DNA of 64,000 nucleotides from Palsa-504 sp963787645 (GTDB taxonomy: Bacteria > Actinomycetota > Actinomycetes > Streptosporangiales > Streptosporangiaceae): the NCBI GenBank assembly GCA_963787645.1, contig CAWBDS010000014.1, forward strand, positions 186,001-250,000, written 5' to 3'. Within the stretch, counting starts at the first letter, position 1. Each line of letters opens with the position of its first letter. Made by a program: the position numbers and the translations under genes. This document shows positions 16,448-24,919 of the stretch, in pieces. The notes under the pieces are model-generated. The model did not search any database, was not told the DNA's origin, and saw only the letters and a list, made by a program, of their open reading frames with translations.

Positions 16448-17134
16448 CTAAGTCAGCACGGCTTCGGTGAGGACGGCGGCGTCATCCACGCGCCGCCGGG
16501 CCGAGTACCCCAGAACGTCGGCCAGGTGCCGTTCCAGCAGCGGCGTCACCTCGGCGACCGTGACCGGGCGCCCGGTTTCCGCCGATAGCGTGGTCACGCC
16601 GGCGTCCCGGATGCCGCACGGGACGATGCGGTCGTACCAGGACAGATCGCAGTCGCAGTTCAGCGCGAGCCCGTGCATGGTGACCCCGCGGGCCACCCGG
16701 GCGCCGATCGCCCCCACCTTGCGGTCCGGGCTACCCTCGACCCAGGCGCCGCTGCGCCCGGCCACGCGAACCGCGCTCACCCCGAACTCGGCGCAGGTCC
16801 GGATCATCGCCTCTTCCAGCGCCCGCACGTAGGCGACCACATCCATCGGCTCGTGGAGCTTGACGATCGGGTAGCCGGTCAGTTGCCCCGGACCGTGCCA
16901 GGTGATCTTCCCGCCGCGATCCACGTCGATGACCGGCGCTCCGGGATCCCCGAACGGCCGGTCAGACGCGGCCGTCCGCTTGCCCGCCGTGTACACCGGC
17001 TCGTGCTCGAGCAGCAGGCAGCTATCGGGAACCTCATCGGCCACCCGCCGCGCGTGGATGCGCCGCTGCAGATCCCAGCCGTCCACGTAGTCGACCGGGG
17101 CGGCCCCGGCGACCAGGAAAACAAGCTCACTCAC
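16448..17134 (-). CDS. lipB: Octanoyltransferase (LipB)
   Basis: Transfers octanoate from acyl carrier protein to lipoyl domains, the first step of lipoate synthesis, completed by LipA next door. Visible features: LLLEHEPVYTAGKR, the RGGKITWHGPGQLTGYPIV core (substrate pocket), KVGAIGARVARGVTMHGLAL with the catalytic lysine region, and LNCDCDLSWYDRIVPCGI with the conserved cysteine of the C-G-I motif. The GTG at 17134 is preferred over 17278 because GGGGAAA sits just upstream and the family starts near SELVFLVAG. The 228 residues match the usual length. Confidence 0.94.
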   Translation of the reverse strand: MSELVFLVAGAAPVDYVDGWDLQRRIHARRVADEVPDSCLLLEHEPVYTAGKRTAASDRPFGDPGAPVIDVDRGGKITWHGPGQLTGYPIVKLHEPMDVVAYVRALEEAMIRTCAEFGVSAVRVAGRSGAWVEGSPDRKVGAIGARVARGVTMHGLALNCDCDLSWYDRIVPCGIRDAGVTTLSAETGRPVTVAEVTPLLERHLADVLGYSARRRVDDAAVLTEAVLT

Positions 17135-17195
17135 TTTCCCCAGCTTACGCGGGCCATGAGCGCGATCACTCCCGGGCGGCCAGCACAATTGAGGA

Positions 17196-17879
17196 GTGAT
17201 AGACGAGGCTGAAGTACGCCGCATGAGCCTGGACGAACGACGGCACCTGGGACGGGTTCTTGCCGAACTCGACCGCAACCCGCCCCCCGGCGATTATCCC
17301 AACCCGTACCTCGCCGACGCCAAACTGCGCCGTCAGCGCCGGCTGGCGCTGTTCGTCGCGGCCGCGTGCTGTGTCATCCTGGCCGGCTGGATCGTGGTCA
17401 TCGCGGCGACCTTGCCGCGCCACTTCAACGCGCACCACTGGCGTGCCGTCTGGGTGAACTTCGACGTGTTCCTGCTCGCGGGGTTCGCCGCGGTCGCCTG
17501 GGCCATCTGGCGCGAACGCCAGGTGCTGATCCTGCTGCTGGTGGGCATCGGCACCATGCTGTGCTGCGACGCGTGGTTCGACGTCGGTACCTCGACGGCC
17601 ACCGGCGACCTGTGGATCAGCCTCGCCTCCGCCTTCCTGGCCGAGCTGCCGCTGGCCTTCCTGGCCTTCGCCGGAGCGCGCCGCCTGCTGCGGGCCACGG
17701 TCGAGGCCAGCTTGCGCGCCCCCGCCGCCCCGGCCGCCGCGAGAACGCGGGAAGCCGTCCCGGCCGGCACCCGCGGCCCGGCCGGCGACCCGGCCTACTC
17801 GCTGCGCCGCACCCCCCTGTCCGGGCACGGCCTGGACGAAGCCCTGCCCCGAGCCCGCGCCCACCGCCCCGCAACTTAG
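17196..17879 (+). CDS. Four-helix membrane protein, paralogue A
   Basis: A 227-residue integral membrane protein: a charged N-terminus with the conserved opening IDEAEVRRMSLDERRHLGRV, then four membrane helices (about residues 50-70, 90-105, 110-125, 140-165) carrying the GWIVVIAATLP, HHWRAVWVNFDVFLLAGF and CCDAWFDVGTS landmarks. An Ala/Pro/Arg-rich cytoplasmic tail follows. It is closely similar in layout and sequence to the gene directly downstream, so the pair arose by tandem duplication. Function unknown. Starts at GTG 17196. Confidence 0.65.
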   Translation: MIDEAEVRRMSLDERRHLGRVLAELDRNPPPGDYPNPYLADAKLRRQRRLALFVAAACCVILAGWIVVIAATLPRHFNAHHWRAVWVNFDVFLLAGFAAVAWAIWRERQVLILLLVGIGTMLCCDAWFDVGTSTATGDLWISLASAFLAELPLAFLAFAGARRLLRATVEASLRAPAAPAAARTREAVPAGTRGPAGDPAYSLRRTPLSGHGLDEALPRARAHRPAT

Positions 17880-17926
17880 GCATCGCGAGCCGGCCCGCAG
17901 GCACGCGGGGAGACGCCCGGCGCAGA

Positions 17927-18568
17927 ATGAACAGCGTGATCAATGAGGCCGAACTACGCCGGATGACACGCGAGGAACGGCGCGAGCTGTCCCGGGTCCT
18001 GGCTGTCATCGACCCGCCGCTCGCGCTGCTCGACCCGAACCTGCGGCGGCGCCGCCGGTTCGGACTGCTGGTCATGATGGCCTGCTGCATCGGGCTCGCG
18101 GGCTGGATCGCGATCCTGCTGCTGTACCTGCCCGTACGCTACACCTCCAGCGACTGGCGGGCGGTCTGGGTCGGGTTGGACGTCGCCGAGTTGCTCGGCT
18201 TCGCCGGCACCGCCTGGGCGGCCTGGCACCAGCGCCAGATCGTCATCTTCCTCATGATCATCACCGGCACGCTGCTGGTCTGCGACGCATGGTTTGACCT
18301 GACCCTGAACTACGGCTCCAGTGGCTTCACCGAGAGCGTCCTGTCCGCCGTACTAGCCGAGCTGCCGCTCGCCTTCTTGATGTTCGCCGCGGCGCGGCGG
18401 CTGGTCCGGGTCAGCGTCCGGACCATCATGGAGCTGTCCGGCTTCGCCGGGCCCGCGCCGCCGCTGTGGCGGATACCGCTGTTCGCGGCCGGCCTGGAGG
18501 AGTGCTTCCCATCCCGGTTCCGGCCGCAAGCCGACCCTGTCACAGCCGGGGACCGCCCCTCGTCTTAA
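17927..18568 (+). CDS. Four-helix membrane protein, paralogue B
   Basis: A 213-residue membrane protein that repeats the plan of paralogue A: INEAELRRMTREERRELSRV at the N-terminus, then GWIAILLLYLP, DWRAVWVGLDVAELLGF, and VCDAWFDLTLN in the third helix, with the tail LPLAFLMFAAARRLVR equivalent to LPLAFLAFAGARRLLR in A. The shared W-R-A-V-W-V and C-D-A-W-F-D motifs suggest conserved function. ATG 17927 is chosen. It ends 34 bases before the first sigma-factor gene and may be transcribed with it. No known family was recognised. Confidence 0.65.
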   Translation: MNSVINEAELRRMTREERRELSRVLAVIDPPLALLDPNLRRRRRFGLLVMMACCIGLAGWIAILLLYLPVRYTSSDWRAVWVGLDVAELLGFAGTAWAAWHQRQIVIFLMIITGTLLVCDAWFDLTLNYGSSGFTESVLSAVLAELPLAFLMFAAARRLVRVSVRTIMELSGFAGPAPPLWRIPLFAAGLEECFPSRFRPQADPVTAGDRPSS

Positions 18569-18602
18569 GGAAAGCGCGCAGGAGAGCGCAAAGGGGAGAG
18601 CC

Positions 18603-19547
18603 ATGGACGCCGCCGACTTCACCCGGTACCGCCCGCTGATGTTCTCGATCGCCTACCGGATGACCGGCAGCGTCGGCGACGCCGAGGACATCGTGCAAGA
18701 AGCCTTCCTCCGCGCGACGAAAGCAGCGAAAGCGACGAAAGCGGCCAACGACGAACAGGCCGACAACCAGAAGGCGTACCTGGCCACGATCACCACCCGG
18801 CTGGCGATCGACCACCTGCGTTCGGCCCGGGTCCGCCGCGAAGCATACGTCGGCACCTGGCTCCCCGAGCCGCTCCTAAGCGACGGCGGCGCCGACGCCG
18901 CGCCCGGTCCCGCTGAGCTGGCCGAGACCAGCGATTCCCTGTCCATGGCGTTCCTGATCTTGCTGGAAAGCCTGTCCCCGCCCGAACGCGCCGTGTTCCT
19001 GCTCCGCGAGGTCTTCGGCTACGGATACCCGGAGATCGCCGACGTCACCGGCAAGACCGAAGCCGCCTGCCGGCAGATCTTCGCCCGCGCCCGGCACCGC
19101 ATCGACGAGGGACGGCCGCGGTTCGAGACCTCTCGCGCCGAGGGCGAGGAGCTGACCAGCCTGTTCCTGGCCGCGGCGCGGGGCGGCGACATGAGCGGCC
19201 TGATCGAACGGCTGGCTCCGGACGTGCTGTTCGACGGCGATAGTGGCGGCCTGGGCGATCTGGCGGGCGTCTTGCCGGCGGTCGGCCGCGACCGGGTGGC
19301 CAGGTTGCTCCGCTTTCAGATCACCCGAACCGCGCGGGTCGGCGTCGAACTCCAGGCGGCCTGGGTCAACGGGCAGCCGGGCCTGGTGGCCAGGGACGCC
19401 GGCGGCGGCCTCATCGGGGTCATCGCGCTCGACGTGCTCGACGGCCAGATCCAGGCCATCCGGGCCGTGGCCAACCCGGACAAGCTCCGCCACCTCGGCC
19501 CCCTCTCACAGGTCTGGCCCCCCCGCCCAGGGAGGAACCAAGCATGA
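18603..19547 (+). CDS. sigJ: ECF41-type RNA polymerase sigma factor (SigJ-like), copy 1
   Basis: A 314-residue extracytoplasmic-function sigma factor of the ECF41 group. Region 2 is FTRYRPLMFSIAYRMTGSVG then DAEDIVQEAF; region 4 is LSPPERAVFLLREVFGYGYP then EIADVTGKTEAACRQ. The WLPEP linker and the SnoaL-like C-terminal extension (LTSLFLAAARGGDMSGLIER, and the closing ANPDKLRHLG) mark ECF41, in which this domain replaces a separate anti-sigma factor. A short KAAKATKAA repeat interrupts region 2. The ribosome site AAGGGGAGAG precedes ATG 18603. It overlaps the second sigma factor by four bases (ATGA). Confidence 0.9.
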   Translation: MDAADFTRYRPLMFSIAYRMTGSVGDAEDIVQEAFLRATKAAKATKAANDEQADNQKAYLATITTRLAIDHLRSARVRREAYVGTWLPEPLLSDGGADAAPGPAELAETSDSLSMAFLILLESLSPPERAVFLLREVFGYGYPEIADVTGKTEAACRQIFARARHRIDEGRPRFETSRAEGEELTSLFLAAARGGDMSGLIERLAPDVLFDGDSGGLGDLAGVLPAVGRDRVARLLRFQITRTARVGVELQAAWVNGQPGLVARDAGGGLIGVIALDVLDGQIQAIRAVANPDKLRHLGPLSQVWPPRPGRNQA

Positions 19548-20572
19548 ACCGCACCGCGGCCGACTACCTGGAGTTCAAGCCGCTGATGTTCTCCATTGCC
19601 TACCGGATGACCGGGAGCATCGGCGACGCCGAGGACATCGTCCAGGAGGCCTTCCTGCGGCTGACCCGCGCGCTGCACGAGGGCGAGAGCATCGCCACGC
19701 CCAAGGCCTACCTGGCCACGATCACCACCCGGCTGGCCATCAGCCACCTGCGGTCCGCTCGGGTGCGCCGGGAAGCCTACGTGGGCGCTTGGCTACCCGA
19801 ACCACTCGTCACGGGCGACCTAGGCCCCGCGGCCGCCCCGGATCCCGCGGAGCGCGCCGAGATGTCCGATTCCCTGTCCATGGCGTTCCTGGTCTTGCTG
19901 GAAAGCCTGTCGCCGACCGAACGCGCCGTGTTCCTGCTCCACGAGGTATTCGGCTACGACTACCGCGAGATCGCCGAGATCACCGGCAAGTCCGAGGCGA
20001 ACTGCCGTCAGATCTTCGTCCGCGCCCGCCATCACGTGGACGAGGGCAAGCCGCGGTTCGAGGCCTCCCGCGAGCAGCGCGACGAGGTGGCCCGCCGCTT
20101 CTTCGAAGCGGCCGCCGGCGGCGACCTGAACAGCCTGCTCCAGCTGCTGGCCCCCGACGTGGTCACGGTCGGCGACGGCGGCGGCAAGGGCCAGGCTATG
20201 CGCGACCCACTGCACGGGCCCGAACGGGTCGCCCGGTTCCTGCTCGGGCTGTTCCGCCGGGCCCAGAAGGAGGGCGTCTACGCCGTACCGGCCCTGGTCA
20301 ACGGGCAGCCCGGCGCGGTGGTCTACGACGTCACCGGCCGGGTGGCCAGCGTGTTCGCCCTGGACATCGCCCACGGCCAGGTCCAGGCGGTGCGCTCGGT
20401 GGTCAACCCCGACAAGCTCCAGCACCTCGGCCCGACCTCCGACCTGTACCTGCGGCCCAGGGCGGACTTACCCTGGCCGTCATGGCCACCGACTTCACTG
20501 AGGAGACCGCGGCCAACGCGGTCATCGAGAGCTTCGCCGCCACCCCGGACCCCCGCCTGCGCGAGCTGCTGA
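19544..20572 (+). CDS. sigJ: ECF41-type RNA polymerase sigma factor (SigJ-like), copy 2
   Basis: A second ECF41 sigma factor, clearly paralogous to copy 1: YLEFKPLMFSIAYRMTGSIG, the WLPEP linker, LSPTERAVFLLHEVFGYDYR and a SnoaL-like tail with VNPDKLQHLG. Start by translational coupling at ATG 19544. Beyond the normal end of the family (about residue 300) the frame continues for about 30 residues that overlap the start of the dioxygenase gene by 91 bases. This extension is Pro/Arg/Ser-rich and probably not functional; a lost stop codon or a base shift near 20450 could explain it. ECF41 targets are usually adjacent, so the dioxygenase may be under its control. Confidence 0.85.
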   Translation: MNRTAADYLEFKPLMFSIAYRMTGSIGDAEDIVQEAFLRLTRALHEGESIATPKAYLATITTRLAISHLRSARVRREAYVGAWLPEPLVTGDLGPAAAPDPAERAEMSDSLSMAFLVLLESLSPTERAVFLLHEVFGYDYREIAEITGKSEANCRQIFVRARHHVDEGKPRFEASREQRDEVARRFFEAAAGGDLNSLLQLLAPDVVTVGDGGGKGQAMRDPLHGPERVARFLLGLFRRAQKEGVYAVPALVNGQPGAVVYDVTGRVASVFALDIAHGQVQAVRSVVNPDKLQHLGPTSDLYLRPRADLPWPSWPPTSLRRPRPTRSSRASPPPRTPACASC

Positions 20573-21324
20573 CCAGCCTGGTCCGGCACCTGCACGCCTT
20601 CGTGCGGGACACCGAGCCGACCATCGCCGAGTGGCAGCGGGCCATCGAGTTTCTCACCGCCACCGGTCACCAGTGCGACGACCAGCGGCAGGAATTCATC
20701 TTGCTTTCCGACGTCCTCGGCATCTCCATGCTGGTCGAGACGATCAATAACCGGACGGGCAGCACCGCCACCGAGTCCACCGTGCTCGGCCCGTTCCACA
20801 TGGTCGCCTCCCCGCCCCGGGCGCTGGGCGACACCATCGACCTGGCCGGCACCGGCCCGCAGTGCGTCCTCGAAGGCCGGGTCCGGTCCGCCGATGGCAC
20901 CCCGCTACCGGGCGCCGTACTGGACGTGTGGCAGGCCGACGACCAGGGTTTCTACGACGTCCAGCAGCCGGACGTGCAGCCGCCGGGCAACGGCCGGGGC
21001 CTGTTCACCGCTGACTCCGACGGTGCGTACTGGTTCCGCACCGTCGTGCCCAACTACTACCCGATCCCGACCGACGGCCCGGTCGGCACGCTGCTGGACG
21101 CGACCAGACGCCACCCCTACCGCCCGGCGCACGTCCACTTCATCGTCACCGCCGCCGGGCACCGCCCGCTGACCACGCACATCTTCGTGGCCGGCAGCCC
21201 CTACATCGAATCCGACGCGGTGTTCGCGGTGAAGAAGAGCCTGATCACCGAGTTCACCCCGGCCGCCGACCCGGCCCAGCCCGCGCGCGCCCATTTCAAC
21301 ATCGTCCTGCAGCCCGACACCTGA
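20482..21324 (+). CDS. Intradiol ring-cleavage dioxygenase
   Basis: Cleaves catechol- or hydroxyquinol-type rings between the hydroxyls to muconate products, using non-heme Fe(III). The 280 residues have the N-terminal helical dimerisation domain (LRELLTSLVRHLHAFVRDTE), the STVLGPFHM motif, and the beta sandwich. Iron ligands Tyr-Tyr-His-His are visible: tyrosine within GLFTADSDGAYWFRTVVP and NYYPIPTDGPVG (ligand Tyr), and histidines in RPAHVHFIVTAAGH. This domain layout fits catechol 1,2- or hydroxyquinol 1,2-dioxygenase. It lies inside the same transcript as the two sigma factors, starting within the tail of the second. No other aromatic-degradation gene is nearby. Confidence 0.85.
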   Translation: MATDFTEETAANAVIESFAATPDPRLRELLTSLVRHLHAFVRDTEPTIAEWQRAIEFLTATGHQCDDQRQEFILLSDVLGISMLVETINNRTGSTATESTVLGPFHMVASPPRALGDTIDLAGTGPQCVLEGRVRSADGTPLPGAVLDVWQADDQGFYDVQQPDVQPPGNGRGLFTADSDGAYWFRTVVPNYYPIPTDGPVGTLLDATRRHPYRPAHVHFIVTAAGHRPLTTHIFVAGSPYIESDAVFAVKKSLITEFTPAADPAQPARAHFNIVLQPDT

Positions 21325-21456
21325 ACCCGGACCGCCGAACCTTTTTCTTTTCGGCCGAACGGACCGGAGTTCGTGCCGTTAGGATTACTCCACGTTTGCC
21401 CGGGTGGCAGCCGAAATCGGAAACCATCCGCCCAGGTGCTCCGGTTAAGGGACCGC

Positions 21457-23664
21457 ATGCTTCAGGCGATCTTGCTCGCCGCGCTGATCGCGGCGCCACT
21501 CGGCTCAGCGGCCTTGTTCGTACCCGCGCGGCTCGTCGATCGCGGCGGCGGCGCCTGGCCCGCGGCCCGGCGGGTCATCCTGGCCGTGATCGGCACGGCG
21601 GTGCTGGCCGCGGCGGTGGCCGGCGTGCTGCGGCTGATCGGCGCGACCGAGCACAACCTGCTGGCCGGGGCGGCCGGGGTAGTGGTCGCCAGCCTGGTCT
21701 GGCTGCCGGTGACCAGGCGCTGGTCGGCCCGCGCTCACCTGTGCTGGTCCTCGACCGTGTTCTTGTTCGTGGTCTACCTGATCTACGCGATCGAGTGGAC
21801 CTTCGACAGCAACCTCGGGCCCGCCAGCACCGTGGGCGGCGTGGTGCTCTGGCTGCTCGAGATCTTCGCGGCCATGCTGAGCTGCGCGTACCTGTGGGAG
21901 CTGTGCGACGCGCTGGGCACCGAGCACTGGCGCCGCCGGATCACCCGCCGGACCAGGTTGTCCGTGCCGGACGGCGAGCTGCCCATGATCAGCTTGCACG
22001 TGCCGGCCCACAACGAGCCGCCGGACATGGTCATCGAGACGCTGCGCTCGCTGCTGCGGCTGGACTACCCGCGCTACGAGGTCATCGTGATCGACGACAA
22101 CACCGACGATGAGGACCTGTGGCGGCCGGTGCAGGCCTGGTGCGACCGGCACGCGGTCAAGTTCGCGCACCTAGCCGACTGGCCGGGGTACAAGTCCGGC
22201 GCGCTGAACTACGCGCTGCGCCAGATGACCTCACCAGAGGCCGAGGTGATCGGCATCGTCGACTCCGACTACCAGGTCGATCCCGGATGGCTGCGCCGCT
22301 GCGCGCCCGCGTTCGCCGACCCGTGGGTCGGCTTCGTCCAGTCGCCGCAGGACTACCGCGACTGGCAGCAGGCCCGGTACTACCGGCGGCTCTACTACTC
22401 CTACAACTACTTCTTCGCCGTGTCCCAGCCGTCCCGCAACGAGCACGACGGGGCCATCTTCGCCGGCACCATGGGGCTGATCCGCCGGGTGGCGCTCGAC
22501 GAACTCGGCGGCTGGGACGAATGGTGCATCACCGAGGACGCCGAACTGTCGCTGCGCCTGCTGCGGGCCGGCTGGCACGGGCAGCACGTGGACGAGACGT
22601 TCGGCCACGGCATCATGCCACTGACCTTCGAGGCGCTCAAGGGCCAGCGCTACCGGTGGTGCTTCGGCGGCATCCAGATCCTGCGCATGCACTGGCGCTC
22701 GATGCTGCCCGGCCGGGAGACCCAGGCCAACCACCTGTCCGGCGGCCAGCGCTGGTCCTACCTGGCCGGCGCGCTGCAGTGGTACGGGGACCTGCTCGGC
22801 CTGCTGTTCCTGATCTTCCTGCTGGCCGGGGCGTTCAACCTGGCCACCGGCGGCGGCCAGCTGTTCCGCAAGCTGACCATCTTCCTGGTCGCGGCCGTCC
22901 CGGTGATGGTCTTGCTCGGCCTCGTTCGCGCCATAGCCCTGCTGCGCCGCGGCACCGGCGCGACCTGGCGGGACGCCCTCGGCGCGTTCTTCATCTGGCA
23001 GTCCACCTCGCTGGTGGTGGCGCGCGCCTCGGTCCTGGCGCTATTCGCCAAGAAGGCCGCGTTCCTGCGCACCCCGAAGACCAGCGAGCGCACCAGGTGG
23101 TGGGAGGCGCTGCGCGGCAACTGGGCCGAGTCGATCCTGGCCGTGTTCGGCTTCGCCGGGATCGCGGGCGCCCTGACCAAGTACCACCAGCTCAGCGGGC
23201 CGCTGCTGGCCGGCCTGCTGCTGTTTCCCACCCTGGGCTTGGCCGCGGCCCCGGTCAACAGCTGGGCCGCCCGCCGGGCCGCGCTGCCCGCCGAACTGCG
23301 TGATCGGCGGCGCACCGAGTACCGCCGGGACCGGCGCTCGTTCGCGGCCGGGGTGGCCACCGGGGGAGCGGTGGCCGTGCTGGGCGTGGCCATCGCCGCC
23401 GTCGCCCTGCTGTTCTCCGGCCACGCGGCGCAGCCCCCCAACCTGGTCGGTCCGGCGCAAGGCAGCTCGGCTCCGGCCAGCCCGTCGCACTCGGCCTCCA
23501 GCACGCCGTCGAGCTCGCCGTCCGCGACGACCTCCACCAGCGCATCCCCGTCGGTCAGTCCGAGTCCGAGCGCGTCGTCGTCCGCCAGCTCCAGTCCCAG
23601 CCCGTCGCCCTCTCCGAGCGCCTCGGTATCGCCCAGTCCCTCGGCGACGAGCTCGACTCCTTAG
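21457..23664 (+). CDS. Cellulose synthase-like family 2 glycosyltransferase
   Basis: A 735-residue processive GT2 enzyme. Membrane helices precede and follow the catalytic domain. The D,D,D,Q(Q/R)xRW signature is complete: VIDDNTDDED, GIVDSDYQVDPGW, ITEDAELSLRL and KGQRYRWCFGG. It should polymerise a sugar from a nucleotide donor and export it through its own channel; cellulose or a related beta-glucan is likely, but the sugar cannot be read. The last 80 residues are a Ser/Pro/Thr low-complexity tail, probably extracytoplasmic. ATG 21457 is chosen (AAGGGA upstream) over GTG 21373. No BcsB/BcsC partners or cyclic-di-GMP PilZ domain is seen. Confidence 0.88.
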   Translation: MLQAILLAALIAAPLGSAALFVPARLVDRGGGAWPAARRVILAVIGTAVLAAAVAGVLRLIGATEHNLLAGAAGVVVASLVWLPVTRRWSARAHLCWSSTVFLFVVYLIYAIEWTFDSNLGPASTVGGVVLWLLEIFAAMLSCAYLWELCDALGTEHWRRRITRRTRLSVPDGELPMISLHVPAHNEPPDMVIETLRSLLRLDYPRYEVIVIDDNTDDEDLWRPVQAWCDRHAVKFAHLADWPGYKSGALNYALRQMTSPEAEVIGIVDSDYQVDPGWLRRCAPAFADPWVGFVQSPQDYRDWQQARYYRRLYYSYNYFFAVSQPSRNEHDGAIFAGTMGLIRRVALDELGGWDEWCITEDAELSLRLLRAGWHGQHVDETFGHGIMPLTFEALKGQRYRWCFGGIQILRMHWRSMLPGRETQANHLSGGQRWSYLAGALQWYGDLLGLLFLIFLLAGAFNLATGGGQLFRKLTIFLVAAVPVMVLLGLVRAIALLRRGTGATWRDALGAFFIWQSTSLVVARASVLALFAKKAAFLRTPKTSERTRWWEALRGNWAESILAVFGFAGIAGALTKYHQLSGPLLAGLLLFPTLGLAAAPVNSWAARRAALPAELRDRRRTEYRRDRRSFAAGVATGGAVAVLGVAIAAVALLFSGHAAQPPNLVGPAQGSSAPASPSHSASSTPSSSPSATTSTSASPSVSPSPSASSSASSSPSPSPSPSASVSPSPSATSSTP

Positions 23665-23671
23665 CTACCTA

Positions 23672-24917
23672 GTGCGCTGGCTACCAACGTTCACCGGGTT
23701 GGTTATGCGGCTTTAGGCTTCGGGCGGCCCCAGCGTTGCTGGCGCTCGCTGCGGATGCGGGCTCGTTCGCGGCGCTGGGCGGCCAGCACGTCGGGGTGGC
23801 GGGCATGAGCGTTACGCCAGCGGAGGTAGGCCTGCAGCCTGCGGGCCAGCGCGGGGTGGTTCGGATGGTCGGAGTTGCCCATGACAAAGGTCCGCAACGG
23901 ACCGAAGTGCGCCTCAATCGGGTTGGCCCAGGACGCGTTCGTCGGCGTCAGGCACAGCTCGACGTTCTCCCGCCTGGCCCAGCGGCGGATCGCCGGGGTC
24001 TTGTTCGCCGCCAGGTTGTCCAAGATCACGAACAGCCGGTACCCGCCCGGCCGGGCCGCCCGGATCGACTTCAGCGCGGCCAGGGTGTGACCGGCGCCCT
24101 TGTGCTCGCGGACCACGCCCCACAGCTGGTCATCGCCCACGCAGTAGCAGCCGTGGAAATAGCGGATGCCGTGGGTCCGGTGATAGGTCGCCCGCAGCCG
24201 GGCCGGGTGTTTGCGTTTCGCCCAGCAGGCCCCGTGGCACGGGCGGATGGACAGCGGCCCGAACTGGTCAAAGGCAAAACAGCGGTCCGGGTAATGCCTG
24301 GTCACGTACTCGATCCGGTCCAGCTTGGCGTCCCGGTCCGGATCCCGGGACTCTTTCCAGGTTCGGGTCCGCTGGAAGCTGATCCCGCGCGCGTGCAGGA
24401 TCTGCCGCAGCCGCTCCCGCCCGATGATCACCGGCCGGTCAGGATGGCGGGCTAAATAGTCAGCCAGCTTGCGCAGGCTCCACCGGGTGAACGGCTGGCC
24501 CAGCTTCTCCGGCCGGGTCCTGGCCGCCGCGACGATCACCTCGATGGCCTCGTCACTGATCAGGCGGGGACGGCCTCCCGCCCACCGAGGGTCCAGCGCC
24601 GCCAGGCCCTTCTGGTTAAACAGGTGGATCACGTCCCGCACCGTGTCCTCATCCGCGGCGACCAGCCGCGCGATCGCCGGGACCAGCGTGCCCGAGGCCG
24701 ACGCCATGATGATCATCGCCCGCCGCACCCGGACCGACCCGTGCTTGCCCCGCCGCACGATCTGCTGCAGCCGCTGCCCCTCCTGATCAGTCAGCCGCCG
24801 CGCCCGCACCGGCTCCGCCATCACGCCCTCCCGCCACTCGATCTATTCACACGATCGAGTGTGAAAGCAATCACCGCCGCCTGTCACCAACCCGGTGAAC
24901 GTTTATGGCCAGCGCAC
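23672..24917. mobile_element. IS630-family element 1
   Basis: Bounded by about 32-bp imperfect inverted repeats (outer ends GTGCGCTGG; inner part AACGTTCACCGGGTTGGT) and by TA at 23670-23671 and 24918-24919, the target duplication of Tc1/mariner-IS630 elements. Contains one minus-strand transposase. It lies immediately after the glycosyltransferase stop and abuts element 2 through the shared TA. Confidence 0.85.
23703..24821 (-). CDS. IS630-family transposase (element 1)
   Basis: A 372-residue transposase with an N-terminal helix-turn-helix region (ARRLTDQEGQRLQQIVRRGK, GGRPRLISDEAIEVIVAAA) and a DDE domain: CFAFDQFGPL (first Asp), LFVILDNLAANK (second), and TNASWANPIEAHFGPLR (catalytic Glu). 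Intact by length and motifs. GGGAGGG lies just upstream of ATG 24821. It differs clearly from the other two IS630 transposases in this cluster, so it belongs to another subgroup. Confidence 0.88.
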   Translation of the reverse strand: MAEPVRARRLTDQEGQRLQQIVRRGKHGSVRVRRAMIIMASASGTLVPAIARLVAADEDTVRDVIHLFNQKGLAALDPRWAGGRPRLISDEAIEVIVAAARTRPEKLGQPFTRWSLRKLADYLARHPDRPVIIGRERLRQILHARGISFQRTRTWKESRDPDRDAKLDRIEYVTRHYPDRCFAFDQFGPLSIRPCHGACWAKRKHPARLRATYHRTHGIRYFHGCYCVGDDQLWGVVREHKGAGHTLAALKSIRAARPGGYRLFVILDNLAANKTPAIRRWARRENVELCLTPTNASWANPIEAHFGPLRTFVMGNSDHPNHPALARRLQAYLRWRNAHARHPDVLAAQRRERARIRSERQQRWGRPKPKAA

Positions 24918-24919
24918 TA

